Assembly (NCBI RefSeq): GCF_026250525.1
Contig: NZ_CP111045.1
Coordinates: 434,001-498,000, forward strand
Length of the DNA stretch: 64,000 bases
Direction: 5' to 3'
From: Chondrinema litorale
Lineage (GTDB): Bacteria > Bacteroidota > Bacteroidia > Cytophagales > Flammeovirgaceae
Every line of letters starts with the position of its first letter. Position 1 is the stretch's first letter. Below, piece after piece: positions 8,841 to 16,781 of the stretch. The notes under the pieces were generated by a model, which did no database searches, was not told the DNA's origin, and saw nothing but the letters and a program-made list of their open reading frames with translations. The position numbers and the translations under genes were made by a program.

Positions 8841-9551
8841 ATGAAAAATATAACGATTGCAACTGAAAACAAAAGAGGATTTACATACAAGCTTTCTGAA
8901 TATGGAAAAGCATTTGTTTCTTTTGCCAATCGAGATAAGAAAGTGATGGATATTGGAGCTGCTTATGGAGTAGCCACAATACCTGCACTAAAAAAAGGTG
9001 CTCGGGTTGTGGCATTCGATTTACAAGAAACTCATCTTAAAACACTATATAGTAATACTCCAATTGAGTTAAGAAAGAATCTTGAATTAGTTAGTGCTAA
9101 GTTTCCTTATATTGAATTTGAAACATCTTCATTTGATGCAATATATATAAGTCAGGTTTTACCCTTTCTAAGTGGGGATGAAATTACAATGGCGATAGAA
9201 CAGCTAAGCTGCTGGTTAAAAAAAGATGGCAAATTGTTTATAGTTTCTTTTACTCCTTATCTCGATTATGTAAAAAGCTACCTACCAGAATTTGAAAGGA
9301 AAAGAAAAGCTGGTAAAAAATGGCCTGGTTATATTGAAAACCTCAGTAAATATAGCGATGATGAAAGTATAGCAGTAAACCTTCCTAACAACGTACATCA
9401 CATTGATGAGATGGACATAAGTATGCTTCTTTTTAAAAATGGATTTATGATTGAAAAACTTGAATATTTTGGTAGTGAAACTGATGAATTACCAAAAGGT
9501 ATTGAATATGATGGAAGAGAAAGACTTGGCATTATAGCTCGAAAACTATAG
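8841..9551 (+). CDS. Class I SAM-dependent methyltransferase
   Basis: A 236-residue cytoplasmic protein. Motif I of the Rossmann fold is VMDIGAAYGVAT (about 35-46), followed by an acidic residue at the end of strand 2 (VVAFDLQ). An FDAIYISQVLPFLSG segment matches the motif between strands 4 and 5, and LKKDGKLFIVSF matches post-motif III. No N-terminal recognition domain tells the substrate. The next gene, 100 bp downstream, is a chorismate-lyase homologue, so an aromatic acid or quinone-like substrate is possible, but that is inference only. Confidence 0.85.
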   Translation: MKNITIATENKRGFTYKLSEYGKAFVSFANRDKKVMDIGAAYGVATIPALKKGARVVAFDLQETHLKTLYSNTPIELRKNLELVSAKFPYIEFETSSFDAIYISQVLPFLSGDEITMAIEQLSCWLKKDGKLFIVSFTPYLDYVKSYLPEFERKRKAGKKWPGYIENLSKYSDDESIAVNLPNNVHHIDEMDISMLLFKNGFMIEKLEYFGSETDELPKGIEYDGRERLGIIARKL

Positions 9552-9651
9552 TAAAATTCATTTAAAAAAATCACAAAACAATCAACTTCTTAAACTCATC
9601 AATTCACAGATTAATATCATTAAAGGCTATATATAGCAAAATCTTATTTAT

Positions 9652-10227
9652 ATGAATTGGCGATATCTACAAATAAACGAATTAAATAATATTCCTTACA
9701 AAGAGCTAAACTGGCTAACTCGACCATATATTCTTTCTAAAGCTATAAAGAATGTATCAGTAAGTTTTAAAGTTCATTTGCTTTCTCAGGGTAATGGAAA
9801 TCTTATACCAGATGATTTGTTAAACTCAGCTAACAATAGCTCTAATAATGGTTTTATCAGACAAGTTTTTTTATGTGGAAACGATATACCTTGGGTATAC
9901 GCCAGAGTTGCAATTCCAAATGAAACTTTAATAAATCATAGTAATTTCTTTAATGATCTAGACACAAGACCTATTGGAGAAACATTTTTGTATAATAACC
10001 CGAAAGTATCAAGAAGTTTATTTCAAGTAAAATCTTTTACCAGGGCAGATGAAATTTATCAATTAGCATTATGCACAGATGGTAAAAAAATAAAACCTGA
10101 AAAGCTTTGGGGAAGGAGATCTATATTCTATTTAGAAGAATCTCCTTTCACAATCACAGAAGTTTTTCTGGAAGAAATCCCGCTTTATACGCCAATTACT
10201 GATTCATTACGACCATCAGATTTCTAG
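9652..10227 (+). CDS. ubiC: UbiC-like chorismate-pyruvate lyase
   Basis: A 191-residue cytoplasmic protein recognisable as the UbiC family, which converts chorismate to 4-hydroxybenzoate plus pyruvate. Family landmarks in order are WLTRPYILS (21-29), WVYARVAIP with the likely active-site Arg85, RPIGE (106-110), LWGRRSIF (152-159) and TEVFLEEIPLY with Glu170. Arg85 and Glu170 correspond, by my alignment, to the active-site Arg76 and Glu155 of the E. coli enzyme. The family is unusual in Bacteroidota, which use menaquinone and do not need 4-hydroxybenzoate for ubiquinone. Product use is unknown; aryl-polyene or flexirubin-type pigment precursors are one idea. The symbol denotes the family, not a proven ubiquinone role. 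Confidence 0.8.
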   Translation: MNWRYLQINELNNIPYKELNWLTRPYILSKAIKNVSVSFKVHLLSQGNGNLIPDDLLNSANNSSNNGFIRQVFLCGNDIPWVYARVAIPNETLINHSNFFNDLDTRPIGETFLYNNPKVSRSLFQVKSFTRADEIYQLALCTDGKKIKPEKLWGRRSIFYLEESPFTITEVFLEEIPLYTPITDSLRPSDF

Positions 10228-10297
10228 TTTAAGACTATGTTTTATACATATTTATAAACTAAGATCAACTGCATATCTAAAATTTAAAAAAATCAGT

Positions 10298-11164
10298 ATG
10301 AAAGCTTGGTTATCATTATTTGGAGTTTTTTTTCTCTTAACTTTATCAACCTGTATAAATGATTTAGATCAGATAGAAACAGATTTAAAGTCTGATAATA
10401 TAGATCAAAACTATCTTTCTAAAAAGAAGAAATCATCTAAGACATTTGTTCTAATTCATGGTGCATGGCATCCAGAATCTGTTTGGGAAAAAGTATCAGA
10501 TTCACTAGAACAGTTTGGGCATAATACACTCACAGTTCAATTACCCGGTTTAGGTAATGACACCACTTCACTGGCAAATATTAATTTACAAACGCATGTA
10601 GATGCAGTAATCTCTGCCATTAATTCTCAATCAGAAGATGTTATTTTAGTTGGTCACTCATATGGAGGAGTTGTAATTTCTCAAGTTGGGGAGTCAATAC
10701 CTTCCAAAATTGAAAGATTGGTTTATGTATCTGCTTTTATGTTAGAAAATGGTGAGTCTTTATTACAATTAGCATTGCAAGATACTTTATCAGTTGTAAC
10801 TCAACATGTTGTGCCAAATTATCCGGCTATTACAGTTCCAGATGAATATTTAAAAGAAGCATTTTATAACTATTCTCTTCAAAATAACAATCAGCCACTA
10901 CAGCAGGAAATTGATGCTTTATTGCCATTAATAAAACCGCAACCAATGCAAACATTTTTAGACACCGTTTCATTAGGAAATAACTATGCTGCTTTAGCTA
11001 AAAGTTATGTTACATGCCCTAATGATCAAGCAATAACATCTGGTGTTCAGGAATTTATGTATAGTAGGTTTCCAGAAACAGAAATTCACACAATTAATAA
11101 TTCTGACCATTCACCTTTTATTACCAGACCTAATCAATTAGCAAACTATCTTAAACAATTATAG
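10298..11164 (+). CDS. Lipoprotein alpha/beta hydrolase
   Basis: A 288-residue protein with an N-terminal hydrophobic signal ending in a lipobox, LSTC (Cys19), so it is probably an envelope lipoprotein. After a charged linker the hydrolase domain shows an oxyanion HGAWH (about 54-58), the nucleophile elbow GHSYGG (Ser121), a likely acid Asp243 (CPNDQ) and the catalytic His271 (NSDHSPF). The order matches small esterases of the salicylate-esterase/hydroxynitrile-lyase-like group. A terminator follows 22 bp after the stop codon. Substrate not predictable. Confidence 0.85.
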   Translation: MKAWLSLFGVFFLLTLSTCINDLDQIETDLKSDNIDQNYLSKKKKSSKTFVLIHGAWHPESVWEKVSDSLEQFGHNTLTVQLPGLGNDTTSLANINLQTHVDAVISAINSQSEDVILVGHSYGGVVISQVGESIPSKIERLVYVSAFMLENGESLLQLALQDTLSVVTQHVVPNYPAITVPDEYLKEAFYNYSLQNNNQPLQQEIDALLPLIKPQPMQTFLDTVSLGNNYAALAKSYVTCPNDQAITSGVQEFMYSRFPETEIHTINNSDHSPFITRPNQLANYLKQL

Positions 11165-11185
11165 TTAATTTAAGTATGTATTTCT

Positions 11186-11219
11186 AAAGCCTATTGTGAT
11201 ATTCACTTTAGGCTTTTTT
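11186..11219 (+). terminator. Rho-independent terminator after the hydrolase gene
   Basis: AAAGCCTA (11186-11193) pairs with TAGGCTTT (11209-11216). An inner GTGA/TCAC stem lies between and a T-run follows to 11219. It separates the hydrolase transcript from the AraC gene downstream. Confidence 0.8.
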
Positions 11220-11296
11220 CATTTTCAGGAATTATTCAACAATGAATTTATGTATTATTGAAAGTGATATTTTCTTAAAATCTATAATCATAAATA

Positions 11297-12151
11297 ATGG
11301 ATCAAATTCCTATTAGATCACTAAAACCTACTACACCTCATGTTGAAGCAACTTATTTTAATATCAAAGATTTAAAATCTTTATTAGGAGGAAATGATTT
11401 ATTTCATGCCTTACACAGACATGATTTTTATTTTATGTTGGTTATTGAAAATGGAAAAGGTATTCATGAAATAGATTTCAATTCTTACCAAATACAGCAT
11501 TCAAGTATTTATTTTTTAAGACCGGGACAAGTGCATCAACTCCAGCTAGATAGAAAAAGTGCTGGATTCATTATTCAGTTTAATAATGAGTTTTTATCAA
11601 CTGATGACTCATCTTTTTCCCAATTAATTAAAGAGATAAAACACAACAATTTATATAGCTTCGAAAAAGAACCATTTAATGGTTTAATGAATTTATTTTA
11701 CTCGATCTATCATGAAAATTCAAAAAAACGATATCAATTTCTAAATGTAATTAGAGCTAATCTTAGAATTTTATTTATAGAACTGATTAGGAATAATACA
11801 AAAACACCATCTCATCAAAAAAATGAGTATCAGCAAGAACGTTTAGATACATTTTTAGAGCTTTTAGAAAAACACATTATTAACCACAAACAAGTAAGCC
11901 ACTATGCTGAAATGCTTCATTTATCAGTTTATCAACTCAATGCTATTACAACTAAAACACTAGGTAAAACAAGCTCTACATTAATAAATGAACAAATCAT
12001 TTTAGAATCGAAAAGGCTTTTACTGGCGACTAACAATCAAGTAAATCAAATTGCTCTACAATTGGGTTATGTTGATGTTTCTTATTTCATTCGCTTTTTC
12101 AAAAAACACACTGGTTTTTCGCCTGAAGTATTTAGAAATAACTCTAAATAA
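11297..12151 (+). CDS. AraC-family regulator with cupin sensor
   Basis: A 284-residue protein. The N-terminal half is a cupin-like sensor (FHALHRHDFYFMLVIENGKG near 36-55, then YFLRPGQVHQ). The C-terminal 100 residues carry the double helix-turn-helix of AraC regulators, including the second-HTH signature VNQIALQLGYVDVSYFIRFFKKHTGFSP. It has its own upstream region after the hydrolase terminator, and a methyltransferase gene follows 91 bp downstream. Targets are unknown. Confidence 0.92.
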   Translation: MDQIPIRSLKPTTPHVEATYFNIKDLKSLLGGNDLFHALHRHDFYFMLVIENGKGIHEIDFNSYQIQHSSIYFLRPGQVHQLQLDRKSAGFIIQFNNEFLSTDDSSFSQLIKEIKHNNLYSFEKEPFNGLMNLFYSIYHENSKKRYQFLNVIRANLRILFIELIRNNTKTPSHQKNEYQQERLDTFLELLEKHIINHKQVSHYAEMLHLSVYQLNAITTKTLGKTSSTLINEQIILESKRLLLATNNQVNQIALQLGYVDVSYFIRFFKKHTGFSPEVFRNNSK

Positions 12152-12242
12152 ATCCTATTCTACTTCAATATTGTCCTATCACTGGATCTAGAATAAAGCC
12201 TATTTTTGTGAAAATTTATTATTCAATTTAATAATTAACAAC

Positions 12243-12878
12243 ATGAGTAAAGAATGGGACACAACATATAAAGCGAGATGGGATGAAAGATATGGAGAAG
12301 ATGGTTATGCATATGGTAAGGAACCAAATCAATTTTTTAAAAAATGGCTTTTGAAATTTAAAGCTGGATCTATCTTATTACCTGCCGATGGTGAAGGCAG
12401 AAATGGAGTATTTGCTGCAAAAAACGGATGGCAAGTAACTTCTTTGGATTTAAGTGAAGAGGGTCGGGAGAAAACATTACAACTAGCAAAAGAGAATGAT
12501 GTAAATCTAGAATATATTGTCGGAGATTTAGCAGAACTTGACTTCGAAAAAGCATCTTACGATGCAGTAGGTTTAATATATGCACATTTCTCTGCTTCAA
12601 AAAAAGCAAAACTTCATCAACAACTAACTAATTATATCAAAAAAGATGGTATAGTTATTTTTGAAGCCTTTAGCAAAAGACACTTAGCATATAAGCAAAA
12701 CGATTCGAAAGTGGGTGGACCAAATGATTTAGCCATGTTGTTTTCTGAAGAAGAAATAATTACAGACTTTAAAAACTTTGAACCACTTCTATTAGAAGAA
12801 AAGGAAATTTATTTAAGCGAAGGTAAGTACCATAATGGTAAAGGCTCCGTGATTCGTTTTGTCGGTAGAAAGAAGTAA
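12243..12878 (+). CDS. Class I SAM methyltransferase, TehB-like
   Basis: A 211-residue cytoplasmic protein that begins WDTTYKARWDERYGEDGYAYGKEPN, the start typical of small TehB/thiopurine-methyltransferase-like enzymes. SAM-binding motif I is altered to LLPADGEGRNGVFAA (about 41-55), as in that subgroup, followed by VTSLDLS. A VGLIYAHF strand and an FEAFSKRH segment fit the acceptor side of the fold. Substrates in this subgroup range from metalloid oxyanions to thiols; no metalloid genes are adjacent. Confidence 0.85.
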   Translation: MSKEWDTTYKARWDERYGEDGYAYGKEPNQFFKKWLLKFKAGSILLPADGEGRNGVFAAKNGWQVTSLDLSEEGREKTLQLAKENDVNLEYIVGDLAELDFEKASYDAVGLIYAHFSASKKAKLHQQLTNYIKKDGIVIFEAFSKRHLAYKQNDSKVGGPNDLAMLFSEEEIITDFKNFEPLLLEEKEIYLSEGKYHNGKGSVIRFVGRKK

Positions 12879-13006
12879 ATAACTATACAGTTACTTTCTA
12901 TGTGATGCGAATTGATTTCCAATAAGAAACCATCAGCAAACACTATCTAAATATATCTGTTGTAGAAATATATACTAAATAATTAAATAATAATTCTACA
13001 ACTAAT

Positions 13007-14059
13007 ATGACGACACTAAAAAAAGCAATACATAAAGCCGAAGATGCGTGGGATACTGCTAAATTTAAAGTGAAAAATAAACTTGATCTGTTCGATCCGG
13101 TTATTATTTATCCTTATCGCGGCTATGGAAATAACAGTGTTGCTTATTTACATGGCCGAATTTTGGAGAAAGAAACTGTTATACATGGTGATGAGGAAAG
13201 AAAAGAGAGCTTTTGGCTAAACCTGCACAAAGTCTGGAAAAGATTTGAAAGCGATGAAATTCCAGGAGTAAAAATTGAGGGCACATTAGCTGGTATAGAA
13301 TGCCAAACAGTAAGTGATGATGAAGGCTATTTTACCTTAAAATTTGAAGGATTAGAAAATTTAAACCTTCAAAATGGATGGCATAAAGTATCTCTCTTAG
13401 TACTTGAAATGCCTTTTGATCTCGAATTTGAAGGTCAAACCGAGGGAGAAATTTTAATAAGCAATGAGCAAGAATCTTTCGGAATTATTTCAGATGTGGA
13501 TGATACTATAATCGAATCATATGCAAATGATACCTTTAAAAGGCTAAAAGCATTAATGACAAAAGATGGTACATCACGCACACCATTCGAAGGAGTATCA
13601 GAACTATATCAGGGACTAACTAAAAACTACAAAAACCCATTGTTTTTTGTTTCTGGGAGTTCATATAATCTTTATGATTTATTAGTCACATTTTGTAAGC
13701 ATAACAACATACCTAAAGCCCCTTTTTTACTTCGAGACTTAGGTTTAGATGCTAAACAATGGATTAAGCAAGGCACTATGCCTTATAAATTGGAATATAT
13801 CGAAAGGATTTTAGATACTTACCCAAAAATGAGTTTTATACTTATTGGAGACAGTGGTCAAAAAGATCCTGAAATATATAATAATATCCTTAAAAAATAT
13901 CCTAATAGGATAAAAGCTATTTACATAAGGCATGTTCATACGGAAAAAAGAAAACAAGAACTTAAAGAGCTAGCCCAGCAAATAAGTGTACCTTTTCTTG
14001 TAATGGAAAATTCAAATGAAGCCATTGAACATGCTAAAGAAAATGGATGGATAGTGTAA
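13007..14059 (+). CDS. App1-like phosphatidate phosphatase (DUF2183)
   Basis: A 350-residue protein without an obvious signal peptide. The N-terminal part (about 35-150) is a beta-rich domain with an RGYG motif. The catalytic HAD-like part follows: DVDDT at 163-167 (the DxDxT motif), FFVSGSSYNLYDLL near 215 and LIGDSGQKDPEIY near 283. These are the hallmarks of the App1 family, whose yeast member dephosphorylates phosphatidate. A role in membrane lipid turnover is likely. It stands alone between a methyltransferase and a Crp-like regulator. Confidence 0.9.
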   Translation: MTTLKKAIHKAEDAWDTAKFKVKNKLDLFDPVIIYPYRGYGNNSVAYLHGRILEKETVIHGDEERKESFWLNLHKVWKRFESDEIPGVKIEGTLAGIECQTVSDDEGYFTLKFEGLENLNLQNGWHKVSLLVLEMPFDLEFEGQTEGEILISNEQESFGIISDVDDTIIESYANDTFKRLKALMTKDGTSRTPFEGVSELYQGLTKNYKNPLFFVSGSSYNLYDLLVTFCKHNNIPKAPFLLRDLGLDAKQWIKQGTMPYKLEYIERILDTYPKMSFILIGDSGQKDPEIYNNILKKYPNRIKAIYIRHVHTEKRKQELKELAQQISVPFLVMENSNEAIEHAKENGWIV

Positions 14060-14146
14060 TTTCTCCAATCTAATATGTGTATCCATTAATAATCTAATAA
14101 ATAAGTTTTAGTTTAGAGAAATAGATTATTAGTTGAATATAGTAGT

Positions 14147-14737
14147 ATGAAGAAAGAAAACCTATTGAAAGATTTTCTGGGTAAATTTGCCATTCTATCT
14201 GAAAAAGAAGTTGAAGAGCTCAGCCAGAAACTGAATGTAAAAGAATATAAAAAAGGAAGTATATTGCAAAGTGTAGGTGAAATACCGACACTTTGTTTTT
14301 TTGTTTTAGATGGCTGTGTTCGACAATATCTATTTATTGAAGGTGTCGAAAAAACCACTGATTTTTATACCTCTAAAAATGGTGCAATTGCTTCAGATTG
14401 TTATGTTTTACAAAAACCTTATCCTTTTTTTCTAGAATGTTCTAACGATTGTATTTTACTTGTTGGAGCTCCAAAACTAGAGCAAAAACTCTTTGCTGAA
14501 TACCCAATATTAAAAAGTGTAATTACAGAGGTAATGGAAAAAGAGTGGTTAAAAACAAGAAGCGAATTAGCCACATTTAAACACTCATCACCCGAACAAA
14601 GGTATCTTAATTTGCTTGAAAATAATGCTGAGCTTTTAAATATCGTCCCAAACCATCAAATTGCAAGCTATCTGGGAATTACTCCGGAGTCTTTAAGCAG
14701 AATTAGAAAAAGATTGTTAACCAAATCTAAACTGTAA
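14147..14737 (+). CDS. Crp/Fnr-family regulator
   Basis: A 196-residue protein. The cyclic-nucleotide-binding-like beta roll is at about 15-115, and a helix-turn-helix sits at the C-terminus (IASYLGITPESLSRIRKRLL, about 171-190). No cysteine cluster for an Fe-S centre is seen. Its 3' end overlaps the convergent DUF4386 gene by 11 bp, which means the two transcripts overlap. Bacteroidota have many such regulators of unknown ligand. Confidence 0.9.
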   Translation: MKKENLLKDFLGKFAILSEKEVEELSQKLNVKEYKKGSILQSVGEIPTLCFFVLDGCVRQYLFIEGVEKTTDFYTSKNGAIASDCYVLQKPYPFFLECSNDCILLVGAPKLEQKLFAEYPILKSVITEVMEKEWLKTRSELATFKHSSPEQRYLNLLENNAELLNIVPNHQIASYLGITPESLSRIRKRLLTKSKL

Positions 14738-15419
14738 TGAGTTGTTGAGAAACTGTTTTCTGTTTCATAATTAACCATACTGCTAAGCTCATCTCACTTA
14801 AAACCATCGGTAGCATAAATACCATTTCCAATGTTGACACTATTTGTGTAAAATCTTCTATTAAGAAGCTACCTGAATGGATTATCAAATATCCTACACC
14901 AGCAATTATAAGTAGTATTGAAATCAATTTTGGTATTAATACAGATTTTATGCTCAGGTATCCAAGTAATAGTAAATGGCATCCAAATATTATCAGTCCA
15001 AACGACCAAATTTCTTTAAAAAGTAAAATGGATATTTCAATATTATCTTTAGTAAAATCTTCTAAAAACAGATTAGCAGCTTGTAAAGCAAATATTAAAC
15101 TGGCAATTCCCACCGAAAGAAAGACTACATAGATTAATCTAAACCAAGCAGCTAGCAAGGAAAATTGGTTATTTATTGGTTTATAGATCACATATAAACC
15201 CCAAGCAACTAGAATATCTGTAATCAATATAACAAGCCATGCTAAAATACTTTTTTTTAAAGAGGTAGTATCTAGTTTTAAAGCATTGTCCTGCAAATTT
15301 GCTTCAAAAGTATTGAGTGATTCTAAAGCAAAAAATGCTGCAATAGCCATAATTATCAGTGAGAGGCCTACAATTAATCCGATATTTAAATTAAGTCTAC
15401 TTTGTTTGCTTTCCATCAT
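14727..15419 (-). CDS. DUF4386 membrane protein
   Basis: A 230-residue integral membrane protein with about six hydrophobic helices. It follows the DUF4386 pattern: N-terminal helix near 12-28, a soluble loop holding NALKLD, then TDILVAWGLYVIYKP and a run of helices. The family has no proven function. It converges on the Crp-like gene. It is divided from the HxlR gene upstream by 83 bp on the same strand. Confidence 0.85.
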   Translation of the reverse strand: MMESKQSRLNLNIGLIVGLSLIIMAIAAFFALESLNTFEANLQDNALKLDTTSLKKSILAWLVILITDILVAWGLYVIYKPINNQFSLLAAWFRLIYVVFLSVGIASLIFALQAANLFLEDFTKDNIEISILLFKEIWSFGLIIFGCHLLLLGYLSIKSVLIPKLISILLIIAGVGYLIIHSGSFLIEDFTQIVSTLEMVFMLPMVLSEMSLAVWLIMKQKTVSQQLITV

Positions 15420-15502
15420 TAATCAATTTTTGACTAATGTCGTTGGTTACATTTACATCAGACGTTGACTTAAGTTAATTAATTTGGAATCACCTAAATT
15501 AT

Positions 15503-15841
15503 TTACTTCCCTATCACCTCTGTTCTATGTTTTAAACCCCATCTATGGAGTTCTTGTAGTAGACTTTCTAGTGTCATACCATGATCTGTAATTGAATATT
15601 TAACTGTTGGTGGGAATGTTTCAATTACTGTTCTAGTAACTAACTTATTAGCTTCTAGCAACTTCAATTCTTTAGAGAGCATCTTGTCGGTAATACCTGC
15701 AACTTCTCTAGAAATTTGCTTAAACCTTTTATCTCCATTAGATAAAGAAAGCAGAATTAATAACTTCCATCTTCCTTCTAAAGCTTCAATAGCATCTTTA
15801 ATTGCAAGTACACTTTCTGGACAACCTTCTCTTGTTAGCAT
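15503..15841 (-). CDS. HxlR-family transcriptional regulator
   Basis: With the start at 15839-15841 the protein has 112 residues, the usual HxlR length. It begins MLTREGCPES and carries the signature ALEGRWKLLILLSLSNGDKRFKQI, then a winged helix with DKMLSKELKLLEANKLV. The Cys near the N-terminus is the position used for electrophile sensing in some relatives. An in-frame ATG 81 bases further up would run into the divergent gene, so I reject it. A DoxX gene starts only 22 bp away in the opposite direction, and regulation of that gene is likely. Confidence 0.88.
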   Translation of the reverse strand: MLTREGCPESVLAIKDAIEALEGRWKLLILLSLSNGDKRFKQISREVAGITDKMLSKELKLLEANKLVTRTVIETFPPTVKYSITDHGMTLESLLQELHRWGLKHRTEVIGK

Positions 15842-15863
15842 AATTATCAGCTTTTTATTATGG

Positions 15864-16208
15864 ATGATACAAGTACTTTTAGCAATTAGTTTAATATGGT
15901 CAGCATTTTTAAAATTTATCACACCAATTGAAGAGCTTTCAGAAATGTGGTTTTGGGTTGGAGAAGTACCAATTTATTTGGTAAAGTTTACAGGTTTGAT
16001 AGATTTACTTGGAGCTTTAGGATTAATTCTGCCAAATTTTATAAATGCAAAACCCTTATTAACTCCTTTAGCAGCAATTGGAATAATTTTACTAATGATA
16101 TGTGCCGCTATTTTCCATATTCTAAGAGGAGAAGTATCCGATATTGGAGTAAATATAATCTTTGCTTTTCTTGCAGCATTTGTAGCTTGGGGCAGAATGA
16201 AAAATTAA
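15864..16208 (+). CDS. DoxX-like membrane protein
   Basis: Starting at ATG 15864 gives 114 residues with four hydrophobic helices. The layout matches the DoxX family: helix 1 (MIQVLLAISLIWSAFLKF), a PIEEL loop, then YLVKFTGLIDLLGALGLILP. The reading frame stays open 180 bases further upstream, but that part is antisense to the HxlR gene and not membrane-like, so I chose the internal ATG. The HxlR/DoxX pairing is common and often linked to redox or electrophile stress. Confidence 0.85.
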   Translation: MIQVLLAISLIWSAFLKFITPIEELSEMWFWVGEVPIYLVKFTGLIDLLGALGLILPNFINAKPLLTPLAAIGIILLMICAAIFHILRGEVSDIGVNIIFAFLAAFVAWGRMKN

Positions 16209-16300
16209 AACCAATTTGGAACCACTCAAAATATTTTATGATGAAAATGGCAGCTATAGTTTTAAATATATGCTAAGCCATTTTCTCATATTAAAGAAGC

Positions 16301-16426
16301 TTATTTATTTTTTGAATCCTTTTCGAATTTCTCATCAATTTCTTTTAGCCCTTTCTTAATATTTTTAAGTCTTTCAGCTAATTCTTCAATTTTCTTCCCG
16401 GTCGTATTGTAATTTTCTACTTTCAT
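16301..16426 (-). CDS. Possible 41-residue coiled-coil peptide
   Basis: An ATG at 16424-16426 opens a 41-codon frame ending in TAA at 16301. The peptide begins MKVENYNTTGKKIEELAE and continues as alternating Lys/Glu with Leu and Ile spaced as in a coiled coil. It is short but compositionally like a real protein, and it sits alone in a gap of about 570 bp. No Shine-Dalgarno site is seen, which is usual here. A chance ORF cannot be excluded. Confidence 0.4.
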   Translation of the reverse strand: MKVENYNTTGKKIEELAERLKNIKKGLKEIDEKFEKDSKNK

Positions 16427-16725
16427 TTTGTATTAAAGTTATAATCAACGTTACATACTATTTAATCGACGAAATGAGAAAATGTTACATCTGCAATAGT
16501 TAACAAATTAAAATAGGGTGTGTGCGGGCACTATAGGTAACATTTCAATCATTTATTTTATTAAATAAGGGTTAATAACAAAATGTAAATGAAGAATAAA
16601 AAGACAGTTTATACCCAAATAAAGACTAATTATGAGTACTTAATAGTAATTATCAAAACTCATAATACTCTTTAGTACATGAAACTATTTGGAATAAATT
16701 ATTTATCTTATACATTCTAGTACAT

Positions 16726-16764
16726 AAAAAAAGGGCTTTTTGATTCAAAAAAAGCCCTTTTTTT
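16726..16764 (-). terminator. Terminator after the DUF4861 gene
   Basis: An A-rich/GGGCTTTTT stem (16726-16741) pairs with AAAAAAAGCCCTTTTTT (16747-16764) around a GATTC loop. It is flanked by A on one side and T on the other, so it can work on both strands. It lies 17 bp after the DUF4861 stop. Confidence 0.85.
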
Positions 16765-16781
16765 AAATAAGTATATCAGAA

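Noticed and set aside
15684..15863. Longer N-terminus for the DoxX gene
   Set aside because: The extension is antisense to the HxlR coding region and is not membrane-like; family length fits the start at 15864.
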